The notes under the pieces are model-generated. The model made no database searches. It was not told the origin of the DNA and saw nothing but the letters and a program-made list of their open reading frames with translations. From Chionis minor (taxonomy: Eukaryota > Chordata > Aves > Charadriiformes > Chionididae), in contig VZSF01007785.1 in the NCBI GenBank assembly GCA_013398295.1, positions 1 to 64,000 on the forward strand: 64,000 bases of DNA, given 5' to 3'. Of the stretch, positions 23,191 through 41,725 are shown one piece after another. The first letter of the stretch is position 1; each line of letters begins with the position of its first letter. Made by a program: the position numbers and the translations under genes.

Positions 23191-26100
23191 ATGGTGAAGG
23201 AGACGGAGTACTACGACATCCTGCAGGTGAAGCCCAGTGCCTCCTCCGAGGAGATCAAGCGGGCGTACCGCAAGCTGGCGCTGAAGTACCACCCCGACAA
23301 GAACCCCAGCGAGGGCGAGCGGGTAGGCGGGGGCCGGCGGCGGGGGGCCGGGGCCTCAAGATGGGCGACTGTGGCGTGGGGCAGCGCGGGTCGGGGGCCT
23401 GTCCGTGTACAAAGGCGGGAAGCGCGCCCTTAATTTAATCATAAAATTGTGCTTTGCCTGAGGGATGGACATAACGCCCTGCCTGCAGCGTAGCGCCATT
23501 AAATGTAGGCTCCCATTTGAAAGAGATCTGGAGCTGGCGGCCCAGCTGGGGGGGGGGGGGGGGAGGTGCCTCAGTTCCTCTTCCTAGATGGAGTTCCTAC
23601 CGGTCTCCCCCATAGTTGCCGGCGAGAGCTCATTCTCGTCGAGAGGGTGGTTAAAACGGGCAAAGCTGAAAGGATTTCTGATGTCCTAGCGGCCACCGTG
23701 CTGGGTGCGGAGGCCGGTGGTGGATCCAGCTGCCAGCGCTGCTGTGCGGGCTGGGGTTGCGCTGCATCCCTTTGTGCTCCGGAACAGGATGACTTTTCCT
23801 CGGAGACATTGCTAATGCGGATGCCCAAGGTAACTATCCGGAGGAAGTCGTTGGGCTGCACGTGGGTGGCCTGTTCGCACCCAAAACCATTTCATGTGCT
23901 CTTAGCAGAGACCTGCTGGGCTCCCTGTGTTGCCTAGGAGGATAAACGAGCACCAGAATTTGAGAACTATTGAAAACCTGAACGATAGGATTATTTATCT
24001 AAAAGCTGGTCAGATAATCCCTTAACATAGGGATAGACGCTCCATATTTGTGTACGTATTACCCTAATTTACAAAACTCAATTTGACTACTTAAATAGTA
24101 ACATAGTCAAAGGTAACCTTTTCTGCCTTTAGTTTTGGCCTGCTTTTTTTTACTTGCACCACTTTGCCTGGTCATAACTAAATCATGTTTAATTTCAGTA
24201 ATAATAAATTGTGTTTAAAAATTGACTTACATCGTAGTAATAGGAAATCCTGGACAGCTATTTTAAAACACTTAATTTTTTTTAATAAAGTGGATGTTTT
24301 GATTTGTATCTAAGTCATTCCATTTGCGATGAGTAAGCAACACCAGTGTCTGGTCACTTAAATCTCTTTAGTTCTAGCTGGATGTAGCAGCTCAGCAGGC
24401 ATGAAGGATCCCTGTGTAGCTCTAGAATGACTAGCACTGCTGTGGCTGTTGAGGGTTGGGGACCTCAAGATGTCAGGGATAGTACCTTATCTCTTTCTAA
24501 ATGGATTTGTTAGAGGTGCATAATGGTTGCAACTGCCCCAGTCATCCATAAGTTGGATGTGACTCTGAATTAAGCCCATTTGTAACATGGGAGGTGGGGG
24601 GAGAAAAGGGGTGTTTTCCTGGACAAAAGTGTATTATTTTAGTCTATTACACATTTGTTTAGGGAGTTTCCATTTGGAAAAAGAGAAATGCTATAAGAGA
24701 GCTGTAGTGGCTCAACCTGAAGATGGAGTTGCGTATGAGAGGGTTACTTTTCCTCTTGGTCATAGTTGTTCAGAGCTTCTTCTTTCTTTTTAGTTTAAAC
24801 TTATATCCCAGGCATATGAAGTTCTGTCGGACCCAAAGAAAAGGGACCTCTATGACCAGGGTGGGGAGCAGGCTATTAAAGAAGGAGGCCTGAGTGGCGG
24901 CAGCTTCTCTTCACCCATGGACATCTTTGACATGTTCTTTGGTGGTGGAGGCCGAATGAATAGAGAGAGAAGAGGTACACAGTTCTAAACAAGTTCTAGA
25001 AACTCTAACCATGCACTTAAGCATAAAACACCTGTGCTATGGTACTGCTGTTCTGCTAAGTGCACATAGTGTGGATATTACTCGTTGCAACAGTAGATCA
25101 AGTAAACTATGAATATTTTTTCAGTTACTCTAGCATTAAGATTCTAATAAAGTAGATAACGTGACATAGCCATAGCAATCTTTCTGATGAGTTGTGTTTA
25201 TTTTCTGTTAAAGTGGGTGTGGGTAATCTGTAGGGGAGGGGGAAGCATTGGTAGGTTAGAGCAGTTGAATTGGACCTGGTTTAAGTTACCTTTTTCCAGA
25301 TCTGTGCCTCACTTGCTCATATGCTTTGGGCAACTTGCTTCAAAGGACACCATCAACTTAAATGTCAGTAATGTTAAATCTCATGAAAATATCTGGGAGA
25401 AATTATGTGAAACTGAGTACAGAGTGCTGCCAAAAGCACAACATGATTTTTGTCATTTTTCATGCCTAATGTCTGTTGAAGGAGCAAGTAGTAACTTGCT
25501 GTAAAATCTTTGAAATTATACTGGAAATTTATAGGTAGGCATAATAGCAACTTCCAAACTGACTAGATCTGAAGCTGGTAGTGTCCTTGCATCTTGCTGT
25601 TTTAGTTAAGCTTGTAAAATTAGGGGCAGGAGCAGGGATAGGGTGGCTTTAATGATGCTTTGCTTAATTACAGCTAAACTTTATGTTCTGACATAAGTGG
25701 GTGCAGCTCAGTGGAAGCTGATGGAATTGCACATGCTTTTAAGGGGGGTGAGCTGTGTTTGGAATGAACTTTACATTTCTTCAGTGAGACTGTGCATGTA
25801 TGAACAAGTGTAGAAGCTGTTAAATAAACATTCGTCCATATAATGGCTGAACCAGAATTAATCTTTCTCTCTTATTTTTTTTTTAAGGCAAAAATGTTGT
25901 GCACCAGTTAGGTGTATCTCTTGAAGACTTATATAATGGTATTACACGGAAACTAGCACTGCAAAAAAATGTGATTTGTGGAAAGTGTGAAGGTAAAAAA
26001 AAAAAGTAGTGGTTTCAAACCCCTCTTACTTCAAGCTCTTTTTTTTTTTTTTTAAAGAACATTGGGAGGCCAGCTGGGAATGAAGTGTGGCGGATTTGTA

Positions 26101-28191
26101 ATTTTATTATTTATGCTTATCCAAGAATAAGGCTCTCTTAAACATAGTGGTATAAAGTTATTGTTCTAATGGCAGACTTAAACTTGCCGTGAATTACAGT
26201 TAAGGGTACCTATACTAAAAGTATCTTAATCTGGAACTTTATTAAATGGCTGTTTCATTAAACTTTTTTTTTAAATTGCTGTGGGTAGAAGTCTAGCTTG
26301 TATTACACAACTAATTTTGCAGCTATTAAGTATCCATAATGACTGGTCGTCTTTGAGGTAAATCTTAATGAGGTCTTGTATCTTAGTACTCTATTAAATA
26401 CTTAGCAAGCAGATTCTTTCTGAAGTATTAATGGAATGTCTAGGTCTTGAAGTCGGTATGCTCATAATTGCTTGAAAACTAAGATGTATTGGGAGGTGGG
26501 GCAGAGACTAATAAAGTAAGCTGTGCATAGAAAACTGTGTTTTCTTTTGCTTACAGCAGCTTCTGACTTGTGGGGCATGTTTTGTGATGGAAACTTATTT
26601 CCAGTTACATTGGAAATAAATTTCTGAACTACTCTTAAGTTGCCCTAAAGGTGCTCTTGAAGTCAATGAGTTCCAGCCTGACTACTGTACAGTAACTTTG
26701 ATTTTTTTTTTTTGAGACTAAAATCGGATTTAATTTTTCTTTTTTGTCAAAGGTTATGGCGGAAAGAGAGGGGCAATAGAGAAGTGCCCTGTGTGTAAAG
26801 GAAGAGGAATGCAAGTTATAGTTCAGCAGATTGGACCTGGCATGGTACAACAAATCCAAACTGTGTGTCCGGAATGCAAAGGCCAAGGTGAAAGAATAAA
26901 TCCAAAGGACAGGTGTGACAACTGCAATGGCTGTAAGGTTGTGAGAGAGAAAAAGATCATAGAAGTTCATGTTGATAAAGGTAAGAACTGTTTATTTGTG
27001 TGTCCCTAATCATAGTCTATAGCTCTGCAGAGAATAAATGAGTTTCTCTTCTCCAGGTATGAAAGATGGTCAGAAGATAGTATTTCATGGAGAAGGTGAC
27101 CAGGAGCCTGATCTGGAGCCTGGTGATGTTATAATTGTGCTCGACCAAAAGGATCACAGTGTCTTTCAGAGGCGAGGACATGACTTAATCACAAAAATGA
27201 GAATTCAACTCTCAGAGGCTTTATGTGGTTTCAGAAAGACCATTGAAACTCTGGATAACAGAGTTCTTGTCATATCATCTAGGCCAGGTAGGTGTTAAGA
27301 CTTTTGATGCGTGTAAGCTGCTTGCCTGTGTCATGGTGCCTGGACTGGGGAGTTTTCAGGGGTTTAGTTTGGAGGAATTTTTTTTTTTTTTAAACCAGTT
27401 GGTGCAACAGATTCAAACTATACTCGCAGTCATTTAATTTAGTTGGCTGTCCTTGTCACTCCTTCTAAAACATTAAATGCAGAATTATAGCTAAAGCTGT
27501 CAAATAACTTAAGCCTTGGTGGATAGCCAGGAAAATATTCCAGAGGCCAGAAACTTAAACTCTACTAGATTATCTGTTAATGCAGCCTGGATGCTGTGCC
27601 AAGAGAAGCCAATTCTGTTACAGGAAATAGCCTAAATGGCCGTACTTCTCAGTTTGCAGCCTCTTCTAGGAGTTCGTTAGTAGTCTCCCTCAGATGCTGC
27701 AGGAAAGCCACTTGGGTGTAACCCTGCTCTTCATGGTAACGAAGTGTCTGTCACCTACGCCTTACAGCTTTTTCCCCTCTGTGTAGGTGAAGTGATAAAA
27801 CATGGTGACCTAAAGTGTATCTACAACGAAGGGATGCCCATCTACAAATCTCCAATGGACAAAGGCAGCTTAATTATACAATTTTTGGTAAGTTGACTAC
27901 TTTTCTGTAGCAAAGATCTCTGTGGTGGTATCGGGAGTACCTCCTCATTAAAATATAACTCTCAAATTGTAGGTGCAGTTCCCAGAGCACTACTGGCTGC
28001 CAAGGGAGAAACTCAGTCTGCTGGAGGCTCTGCTTCCTCCACGAGAAGACGTTATGATTACAGATGAGATGGACCAGGTAGACCTTGAAGATTTTGATCC
28101 AAGTGAGCAAACTTACCGTAACAGTGGGGGAGAAGCATACGAAGAAGATGAGGAGGGTCCAAGAACAGGAGTACAGTGTCAGACATCTTAA
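23191..28191 (+). CDS. DNAJA4: DNAJA4, type I (class A) Hsp40 co-chaperone, complete
   Basis: Seven coding exons with GT-AG introns: 23191-23322, 24794-24974, 25888-25992, 26753-26980, 27057-27287, 27787-27887 and 27973-28191, giving 1197 bases and 398 aa (human is 397). The J domain (1-70) has the HPD motif at 34-36, which stimulates the ATPase of Hsp70. A Gly/Phe-rich linker with [11 protein letters not shown] follows (about 75-105). The zinc-binding region has four CxxCxG motifs at C135/C138, C151/C154, C178/C181 and C194/C197. Substrate-binding beta domains run from there to about 340. The C-terminus CQTS is a CaaX box for farnesylation, placing part of the protein on ER or other membranes. 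It is told from DNAJA1 by the residues 'KPSAS', '[15 protein letters not shown]' and the 'GVQCQT' tail. Oddities: Gln12 replaces the Gly common in J domains, and Cys200 is an extra cysteine. The promoter has heat-shock elements. It converges with WDR61. Confidence 0.97.
23548..23563 (+). repeat. Poly-G run of 16 bases
   Basis: Sixteen consecutive G residues lie in the second intron of DNAJA4, near the downstream edge of the CpG island. With the run at 22632-22654 it flanks the promoter. The exact length is uncertain. Confidence 0.9.
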
Positions 28192-29000
28192 AGCAAGGTG
28201 GAATGGATGCCATCTAAAATGTAAATTTTCACAATGAAAACTGCATGGCTGTAATAGCCACTGCTTGTGGTTTTTGTGTTCAGCAAATTGAGTTGCTGCG
28301 CTGTCAGTATCACCTTTTTGTAACTAATTTATATTGTGTTCTTGTAGTCTTTATATATAAAGCAGATGTCACACAGCTGAGAACCAACTGAGTTGGTATA
28401 CATTTTCCTTTGCTGTGAAGGTTCTCAATTTATTTCACCTATGCTATTTATATAAGACTTTGGCAATATTGATAGAGGCTAAGTGGAGTGTCTTATGTAA
28501 ATACTTTCATACTGGAAAACTAATTTCATAGAATAAAACATAGCAGAAATAACTTCTAAGTAGAACTCTTCACACTTTATCATGCTTCTCTTGTACTTTC
28601 TAAGCCACTCCAGAACTCCCTCCACTTCAAATAAGTTTGTCTAAGCTCAGACTCCTGTCTCCTACTCAAGATTGTTTTCTATGTTCAACTCTGTGTTAGC
28701 TGCAACACTAGTACCTGTCTCATGTTGTATTTCAAAAGCACTTTGTGCATGCCCCCTTTCTTGCAGCATAGTCCTCGCTGTGTTCTTTTGTATTAGAGTA
28801 GGAACTGCTGGTTATAAGGTATCATAGTGCCTGCATACTTGTAGCTCACGTACAGGCAACTACTTCCAAGGAGAATTTAGATCTTTCAAAGGCTCAAGCT
28901 CTGTATTTCAGCATTTTCTAGAAAGGGTTTTTACTCCCTCTTAAGTGTTCTGTACTTGAGCCTTAACTAAAATGAATAAACCAAAGCCACCCCTGTTGGG
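28192..29000 (+). other. DNAJA4 3'UTR with two poly(A) signals
   Basis: After the TAA there is AT-rich sequence with no ORF. AATAAA occurs at 28532-28537 and again at 28975-28980, suggesting a short (about 0.36 kb) and a long (about 0.8 kb) 3'UTR. The distal signal lies within about 90 bases of a minus-strand poly(A) signal (TTTATT at 29061-29066). Actual cleavage sites are inferred. Confidence 0.6.
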
Positions 29001-29060
29001 TATACTGCTGCTCTTTTATACCACTACAAGACACTATAATAGAATTATCGCATCAAAATT

Positions 29061-29634
29061 TTTATTCCTTTTACCGGTTCTCTAGCAGAGTTTGTATTAA
29101 ATCACAGTTAGAAACAACTCCCCCCCCTTCAGTGAAATTAAACCATGATGAATGAGCTACATGTCACCATACAATTGCCAGAACAGGTGTTCAACTTAGG
29201 TGACCCTATGGCACTCACTGGGACAACACCAAGAGGAGCACAGGCTCTCATTTCCCCTGTGCACACCACACCCCCTCACTCACTCTTCCTAAAATAAGCT
29301 GCTGTTAGATGTGGTCAACACACTCCAGTCTATTTATGTATAAAGGCAGGGGAGATTAACTGCACTCTTAACTTCATCCATGACTGCGTATTTCCAAAAA
29401 TACAGTCTTCCAAATATTAAGATGCAAGCTGTTTGCAGCTGTAGCTTTTATTTTAAAAAAGTAAAGCTTTCTCTCATGCTGAACAAAATCAAAATTACAT
29501 ATAAACATACCTGATGTTGCAGATCAGCATTACTACAATGCTTTTATTGTATTAAAAAAAAAAATGACATAGAAGAACAGTAGTATTCCTAAAAACTGCC
29601 ACAAGAGTTAACCAAAAGGTCCAAGTCACAACAT
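29061..29634 (-). other. WDR61 3'UTR with candidate poly(A) signals
   Basis: Reading the minus strand past the WDR61 stop codon, AATAAA occurs at 29548-29543, 29452-29447 and 29066-29061. The first would give a 3'UTR of only about 100 bases, the last one about 600 bases. No ORF or repeat is seen. The choice among the signals cannot be made from sequence alone. Confidence 0.5.
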
Positions 29635-36849
<7,215 letters not shown>

Positions 36850-37480
36850 GTCTTTACGGAAGCGCTCTTAACAGGAACGCTCTGGAAGGAGAAAACCCAT
36901 TAGGCTCAGCAACAAGACTCTGCCTCAGAAGCACCGAGGGGACGGAGACCCCGCGGCCAGGCCTGAGGGAAAACCCCGCCTCTTTCGCCACCCTTCCCTC
37001 GCACGGCGACAAGCGCCCGCCACGCAAGGGCCCAGCACCCCCGCCGCGGCCTCCCCTCGGCCCGCGGCCGCCTTCACCCTCCCTCACGCTCCGGTACGGC
37101 GCGGTGCGGTGCCGAGCCGCGCCCAGCCGCCCCGCACACGCAGCTCTGCGCCCACCGTCGCCGCCGCGGCCGCCGTCGCCGGGTAGTGACGTCACGCGCC
37201 ACCGAGAGGGCGGGAAGAGCGCCTCTGCCCGCCGCCCCGGGAGGACTCCGGGCGCGCGCTCCCTCCCGCCGCCCTGTGGCGAGCGGCGCCCTGTGACGGC
37301 CCTAACGGCGGGAGCGACGGCCCGCCGCCCTCCACCGGCCGCGGTGACGGTAACGCCTGTCCCTGCTGCGGCGGCCCTAAAACTGTGGAAAACGTGAGGC
37401 GCCCAGGAGCGCGTTCAGGCCTGCCGCCTCAGCAGCGCGGGACGGCCCTGACTGAGAACGGGAGCCGGCTGCCTTTTGCC
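36850..37480 (-). promoter_or_regulatory. WDR61 CpG-island promoter and 5'UTR
   Basis: GC-rich, CpG-dense sequence lies immediately upstream of the WDR61 start codon. A possible acceptor 'ctccttccag' just above about 36880 on the minus strand suggests that the ATG exon is preceded by a separate non-coding exon in the island. No TATA box is evident, as expected for a housekeeping gene. Consensus CRE and E2F-like sites sit near 37187-37216. Long ORFs on both strands here (113 and 185 codons) are GC-driven and not supported as genes, although divergent non-coding transcription to the right is possible. Confidence 0.8.
37187..37194. promoter_or_regulatory. Consensus CRE palindrome (TGACGTCA)
   Basis: A perfect 8-base cAMP-response element, the site for CREB/ATF factors, lies in the WDR61 island about 340 bases from the start codon. 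A GGCGGGAA E2F-like site follows at 37209-37216. Such sites typically sit within about 100 bases of the start of CpG-island promoters, so the transcription start is probably close to 37.1-37.2 kb. Confidence 0.65.
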
Positions 37481-40400
37481 GGAGACGTGGAGGAGGAATG
37501 CCGGCCCATCAGGGGAGACGGCGCAAAATTCACTTCATACCCTGGGCTGGCGCGTCGCTTTATGAACAGGTGGCTCCCAGCAGCCTGGAGTTGCAAGTAA
37601 AAGTTGAGCAGTAGTGCCCATTTCTCTAACCACAGCGCAAGAAGGCTTCTTTAATTTCATTGGAGTGAGAGGAAGTTTCCCTACTAATCATCTGTTTCAG
37701 AAAAAGAGGGGGAAAAAAAAAAAAAGTATGACTTTTTTTGGACGCTGACTTCAAGTCACTGCCTCTGCTTGAGTTAGAAGTGGAAAAAATGTCAGAATTA
37801 AAGTCCAGGAGAATAAATCGGGTTCCTTGAGGTTTAAAATTAAAGACAAGGGATCAGTGGCCTTTCACAGCTTTTAATCAGTCTTTATGTGTACACAAAG
37901 CTCCTTGAGATTAATAGAGCTTGTCTGAGTAAGCAAATTACCAACCAAAACAGGAATTCTGAATGTGTCTTAACGCAGTTCTGCAGTCAAGAATGAAAAT
38001 CTGGCTAAAACTCTTACATATAATTACAGAATCCTTAGTTTTCTGATTGTTTAGATTGAGCTTTGAGAGGATTTTAAGGCATAGCGCTATAATATATTGA
38101 ATTCCAGAAATGCTTGTGTTGTTGTTAGTAATGGTGCAAGGGTAAGCATTTTGGATTCCAAAAGTGAGAGAAATTACTCTTTGTGTTTCTTACCAAGATC
38201 CTCCTAAGAATTCTTCCGTTTAAATTTGTACTTTCTCCATATGTTCAAATGATCAGGATTTGGTTTTGCAATTCTGTAGAGAGTACTGCAGTACTGTCAT
38301 ATAATCTTTGACAAAGTGTTCTAATCCCTCCCAGTTTTTCCCCTTGTGCGAAGTTCTCCTGCATACTAGCATTTACCTTGTACACGGAACACCTTAGATC
38401 TTCACAGGGAAAGATTGTTATTGTTCTCCTGCGATGGCAGAGCAAGACTGTGGGTTATTTCCTACATCCCTTATGCCACAAATCTGTATTTGTCAGAGTG
38501 GAAAGCTGATTATATGCTGCTTTGGTGCATCAAAAGGATAATCTGAAGAAAAGTGTGCCGCATGCTTGGTTTATAAATAAACTGGCTCCTTGGAATAGTA
38601 ACTGAGAGCTCATTTCCATATGTTTGTCCATCTTCTGGAGCACTGGCGTGCTTTCTATCTATATGGATCTTTCAGCCCTAATCAGAATAATACTTGATGA
38701 CTGTGTATGTGTTTATGTGACAGTTGGTGCAAGGGAAAAATCTGATGTATTTAAAAACATTAGGATGACCCTGATGCTGTGCTAACACAGAAGAGTGAAT
38801 TAGGTCAAAACTTTGAGGTGCCACATAAACATCGCAAAAGGCACTTCCCAGCCCAAAGCTCGGCTGCAGAGAACAAAATTGAGAAAAAAACACTTAGCTT
38901 CAAAAATAATAGACTGAGTGCCATTGTGGCCAGCTATTGCAACCACAGTTCAGATCAGCATTCAGAGTTCAACACCTGCCCAGCTTTACACGGAAGACAA
39001 ATGGCAAGTAAGCCTTGATTTATTAAGGTCTTGAAGACACATGAACCTGCATAAAACAGTAAGGCTAGATAATTAACTGGAAGCTGCAGCTCTGCAGGTA
39101 CATGAACACTACAGCATTCTAATGTTGTCAGACATGTCAACTCCTCTCCCCCCTCCATACTAAATAATACATTTACTAGTGGGTTTGAGGAAAATGATAA
39201 TGGTATTTGTAGTTATGTGTGGTGCGTGCCAAAGTGGGTAATACGTGAATATGTATTCTTGTGGTTATCAAGATGGAATGATCTTGTCGGTTTAGGAGAG
39301 GGTCTGGGTAACATAACTGTGCCTGTAGAGGGCTGGATTCAATTATAGGTCCCTTTCAGGGCTGATCCATCAATTTTGGGTTGGATTTTCCATCTCAGGG
39401 TTCAGTGTAGGATCAGTCACAGAAATCCGCAGGCACTGCAGAAACAAAGGGTGACTTCTCACAGAGCTTGGAGTCTGCATGCAGATTTATACCATCTGCC
39501 CATTGTGGGGCAGCAGCCTCAAGATAATCTCCATCTCTTTCCAATAGCAATGGATTGCCATTCACAATGAAACATCAATCATTCCGCGTCCTTCTGTGTC
39601 TGGGGTCTCTGAACAGTTGTGGCACCAGCAAAGAATCCTCTGCTCGTGTTGCCTGGTGTGCCTCTAGGAAACCGTTAAGTGACTGTGTTCCTGGGAGTGA
39701 ATTGGAATGGCATTTGCACTGTTTGCTCATTCATTTCAGATTTCTGTCCCCTCCATCCAGTTCCAGGAAGATGGTGACACGCAGTACATATACCTTTTTC
39801 TTGAAAGGCCATGTATAAGCATGTATAATGCACCCATCAGCATTGTAGTGTATTAGCATCAGCACAGTTGAAAAGCAAGAGCCACAGAAAATCAGATCCT
39901 AATACATTCTGTGGTTCCACTTTTGAAACAAGTCCAGTTGCTTGCGTGCAGATTTGATAAACTTTCAGCTTTACTTTGTTTTCCTCTGCTCACTTACTTA
40001 TTTTTCAGTTATAGTCCCCTTTCTTCCCTTTTCTTGCAACTTCGTATGCTATTTCACTGATAGGTTTGTCTTTGATGGTCCCAAGCAGCTAAACTGGGAT
40101 GTGGAGTCAAGTATAAATTTTCCTAAAGTTCACAGAGGTTCAAGTCAAGACTTTGTTTTAGACCAATCTTGTCTTATTTTTCACAACGTCTCTTATAAAG
40201 TCATTGCATGTTCCAGGTGATGGCACCACACCCAGCCATCAGATTTTACAGGATATAGAGTCAAAATTACACTCACATCTTTAGTTCCAGTGCTGGCCAA
40301 AACAGGCAAATGATATAATGGAAAAACTTTTCTTCGAGAATCTGAAACCAAGTCCAAATATTAATGACATTCTTGCCCTGTGAGTTACGGAAGGATCATT

Positions 40401-41663
40401 ATCCCATTTCACAGATGGCTGAAATCTGAAGCAAGATGACGAATTTAGTTGATGGTAGGTTGAGGTACGGAACCCTTTTCTCAACCTCTTGGTATGTGTT
40501 CTAACTCAGTGTGTACCTACACATTGGCATTGCTTAAAGCTTGTGCTTAAATATTAAATTGCTTCTCTAGCATTCAACATGTATGGAGTCAACAAGCAGT
40601 GAGAAGTTCTTGGGTCAGACAAAAATGGAAAAGAAAATGAAAACTGCTGGAGATGGAGCCTAACAGGAACGAAAATAATACTTTGCACTTGCAGGAACAA
40701 ATCTTTCTTCCACCCCGAGGTGTCCTTGTGAGGTACTGGTCAGAGGAAAGCTTGGCCTGGAGAGCACTTTCCTTCAGAATGGATGAGGTGGGCAGTGAGA
40801 CTGGAGTGAATGAACAGCTGCTTCTAGGAAGAAAAGAGGAAAAGAAAACAGTTAATTAAACAAATAAATCCTAAAAGCTAGACTCCCTCCTCCATCGAAG
40901 CAACCTCATCCCCACTGTCACCTGCAGAGAAGCCAGAATGGTTAGATGTAATTACAGGCCTTTTAATCTCCTGCTTATGGGATTCATAGGTCAAAGGGAA
41001 CCTTTCAAAGCACAATTGTTTTGAAAGGAATAATAAAGGGAAAAAAGCAAAAAGCATTGTTCTTCATGAGGGATTTTCCAACAGTTGGTCTGTGCTTGAT
41101 GGTAACTGAAGCCAGCCGTTATTCTTATCCTATCTTCTCTTTCTCCTTGTGGAAAGACTTCATTTATTTGCTGTATTTAATCAGAATTATTATATTTTAT
41201 TCTTTATTTTATTCTCTCTTGCAGCTTCTCTTTTTTTATGGGGTGAGAGGTGGGTGAGAGAGAGTTTCTAAGACCTTAACATGAGCCTGAAATGTTGACT
41301 GTCTATATAAAATGCAAGTGTGATAAAAGCAACATCTGGTGGTCATTTGTCAGAGTTGAAATAAGGCCCTTTAAAACACCATGCTTGTGGTTGGGACTTG
41401 CTTTTAGAAAGCACAAAGTTTCAATTCTAGCATCATACATCAATTCTAGCAGTAAAACTTTTCTCTCTAGTATGATGAATCTCATGTGTTTTGCCAAAAT
41501 TAATGTATGTCCCTTGCTATTGTGGCTTCAGATATACATGGCAGCTAGTGAAGACCTAATCTGTGACCTTATCTGCCAAAATCGACGTAATTGAGCTCTA
41601 GGAAAACAATTTTGGTGGTCAGTTAATAACTGTCTGTGGTGAGCAACTAAATAATGATCACAT

Positions 41664-41725
41664 GATCTAAACCACTATTTTAAGCTTGGCACATAATCTA
41701 AGCCACTATTTTAAGCAAGGCACTA
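41664..41725. repeat. Imperfect tandem duplication, period 31
   Basis: Two adjacent copies of a 31-base unit sharing the core CCACTATTTTAAGC, the second starting 31 bases after the first, with a few substitutions (for example cttggcac versus caaggcac). The divergence suggests an older duplication than the one at 43169. Confidence 0.85.

Larger units (their letters stand above)
22410..23440. promoter_or_regulatory. CpG island at the DNAJA4 5' end
   Basis: The sequence switches abruptly from AT-rich to a GC-rich, CpG-dense block covering the promoter, the first non-coding exon, the 5'UTR intron and the first coding exon of DNAJA4. It carries GC-box-like sequences (for example 'gaggcggggc' near 22969) and CRE-like TGACGT at 22910-22915. 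The very GC-rich ORFs on both strands here (for example about 200 codons on the minus strand) are by-products of low stop-codon density and the minisatellite, not genes. Confidence 0.85.

Noticed and set aside
22566..23292. Long GC-rich ORFs on both strands at the DNAJA4 promoter (up to 208 codons)
   Set aside because: They run through the poly-G tract and the 12-bp minisatellite, overlap each other on both strands and have no domain; stop codons are simply rare in CpG-island sequence.
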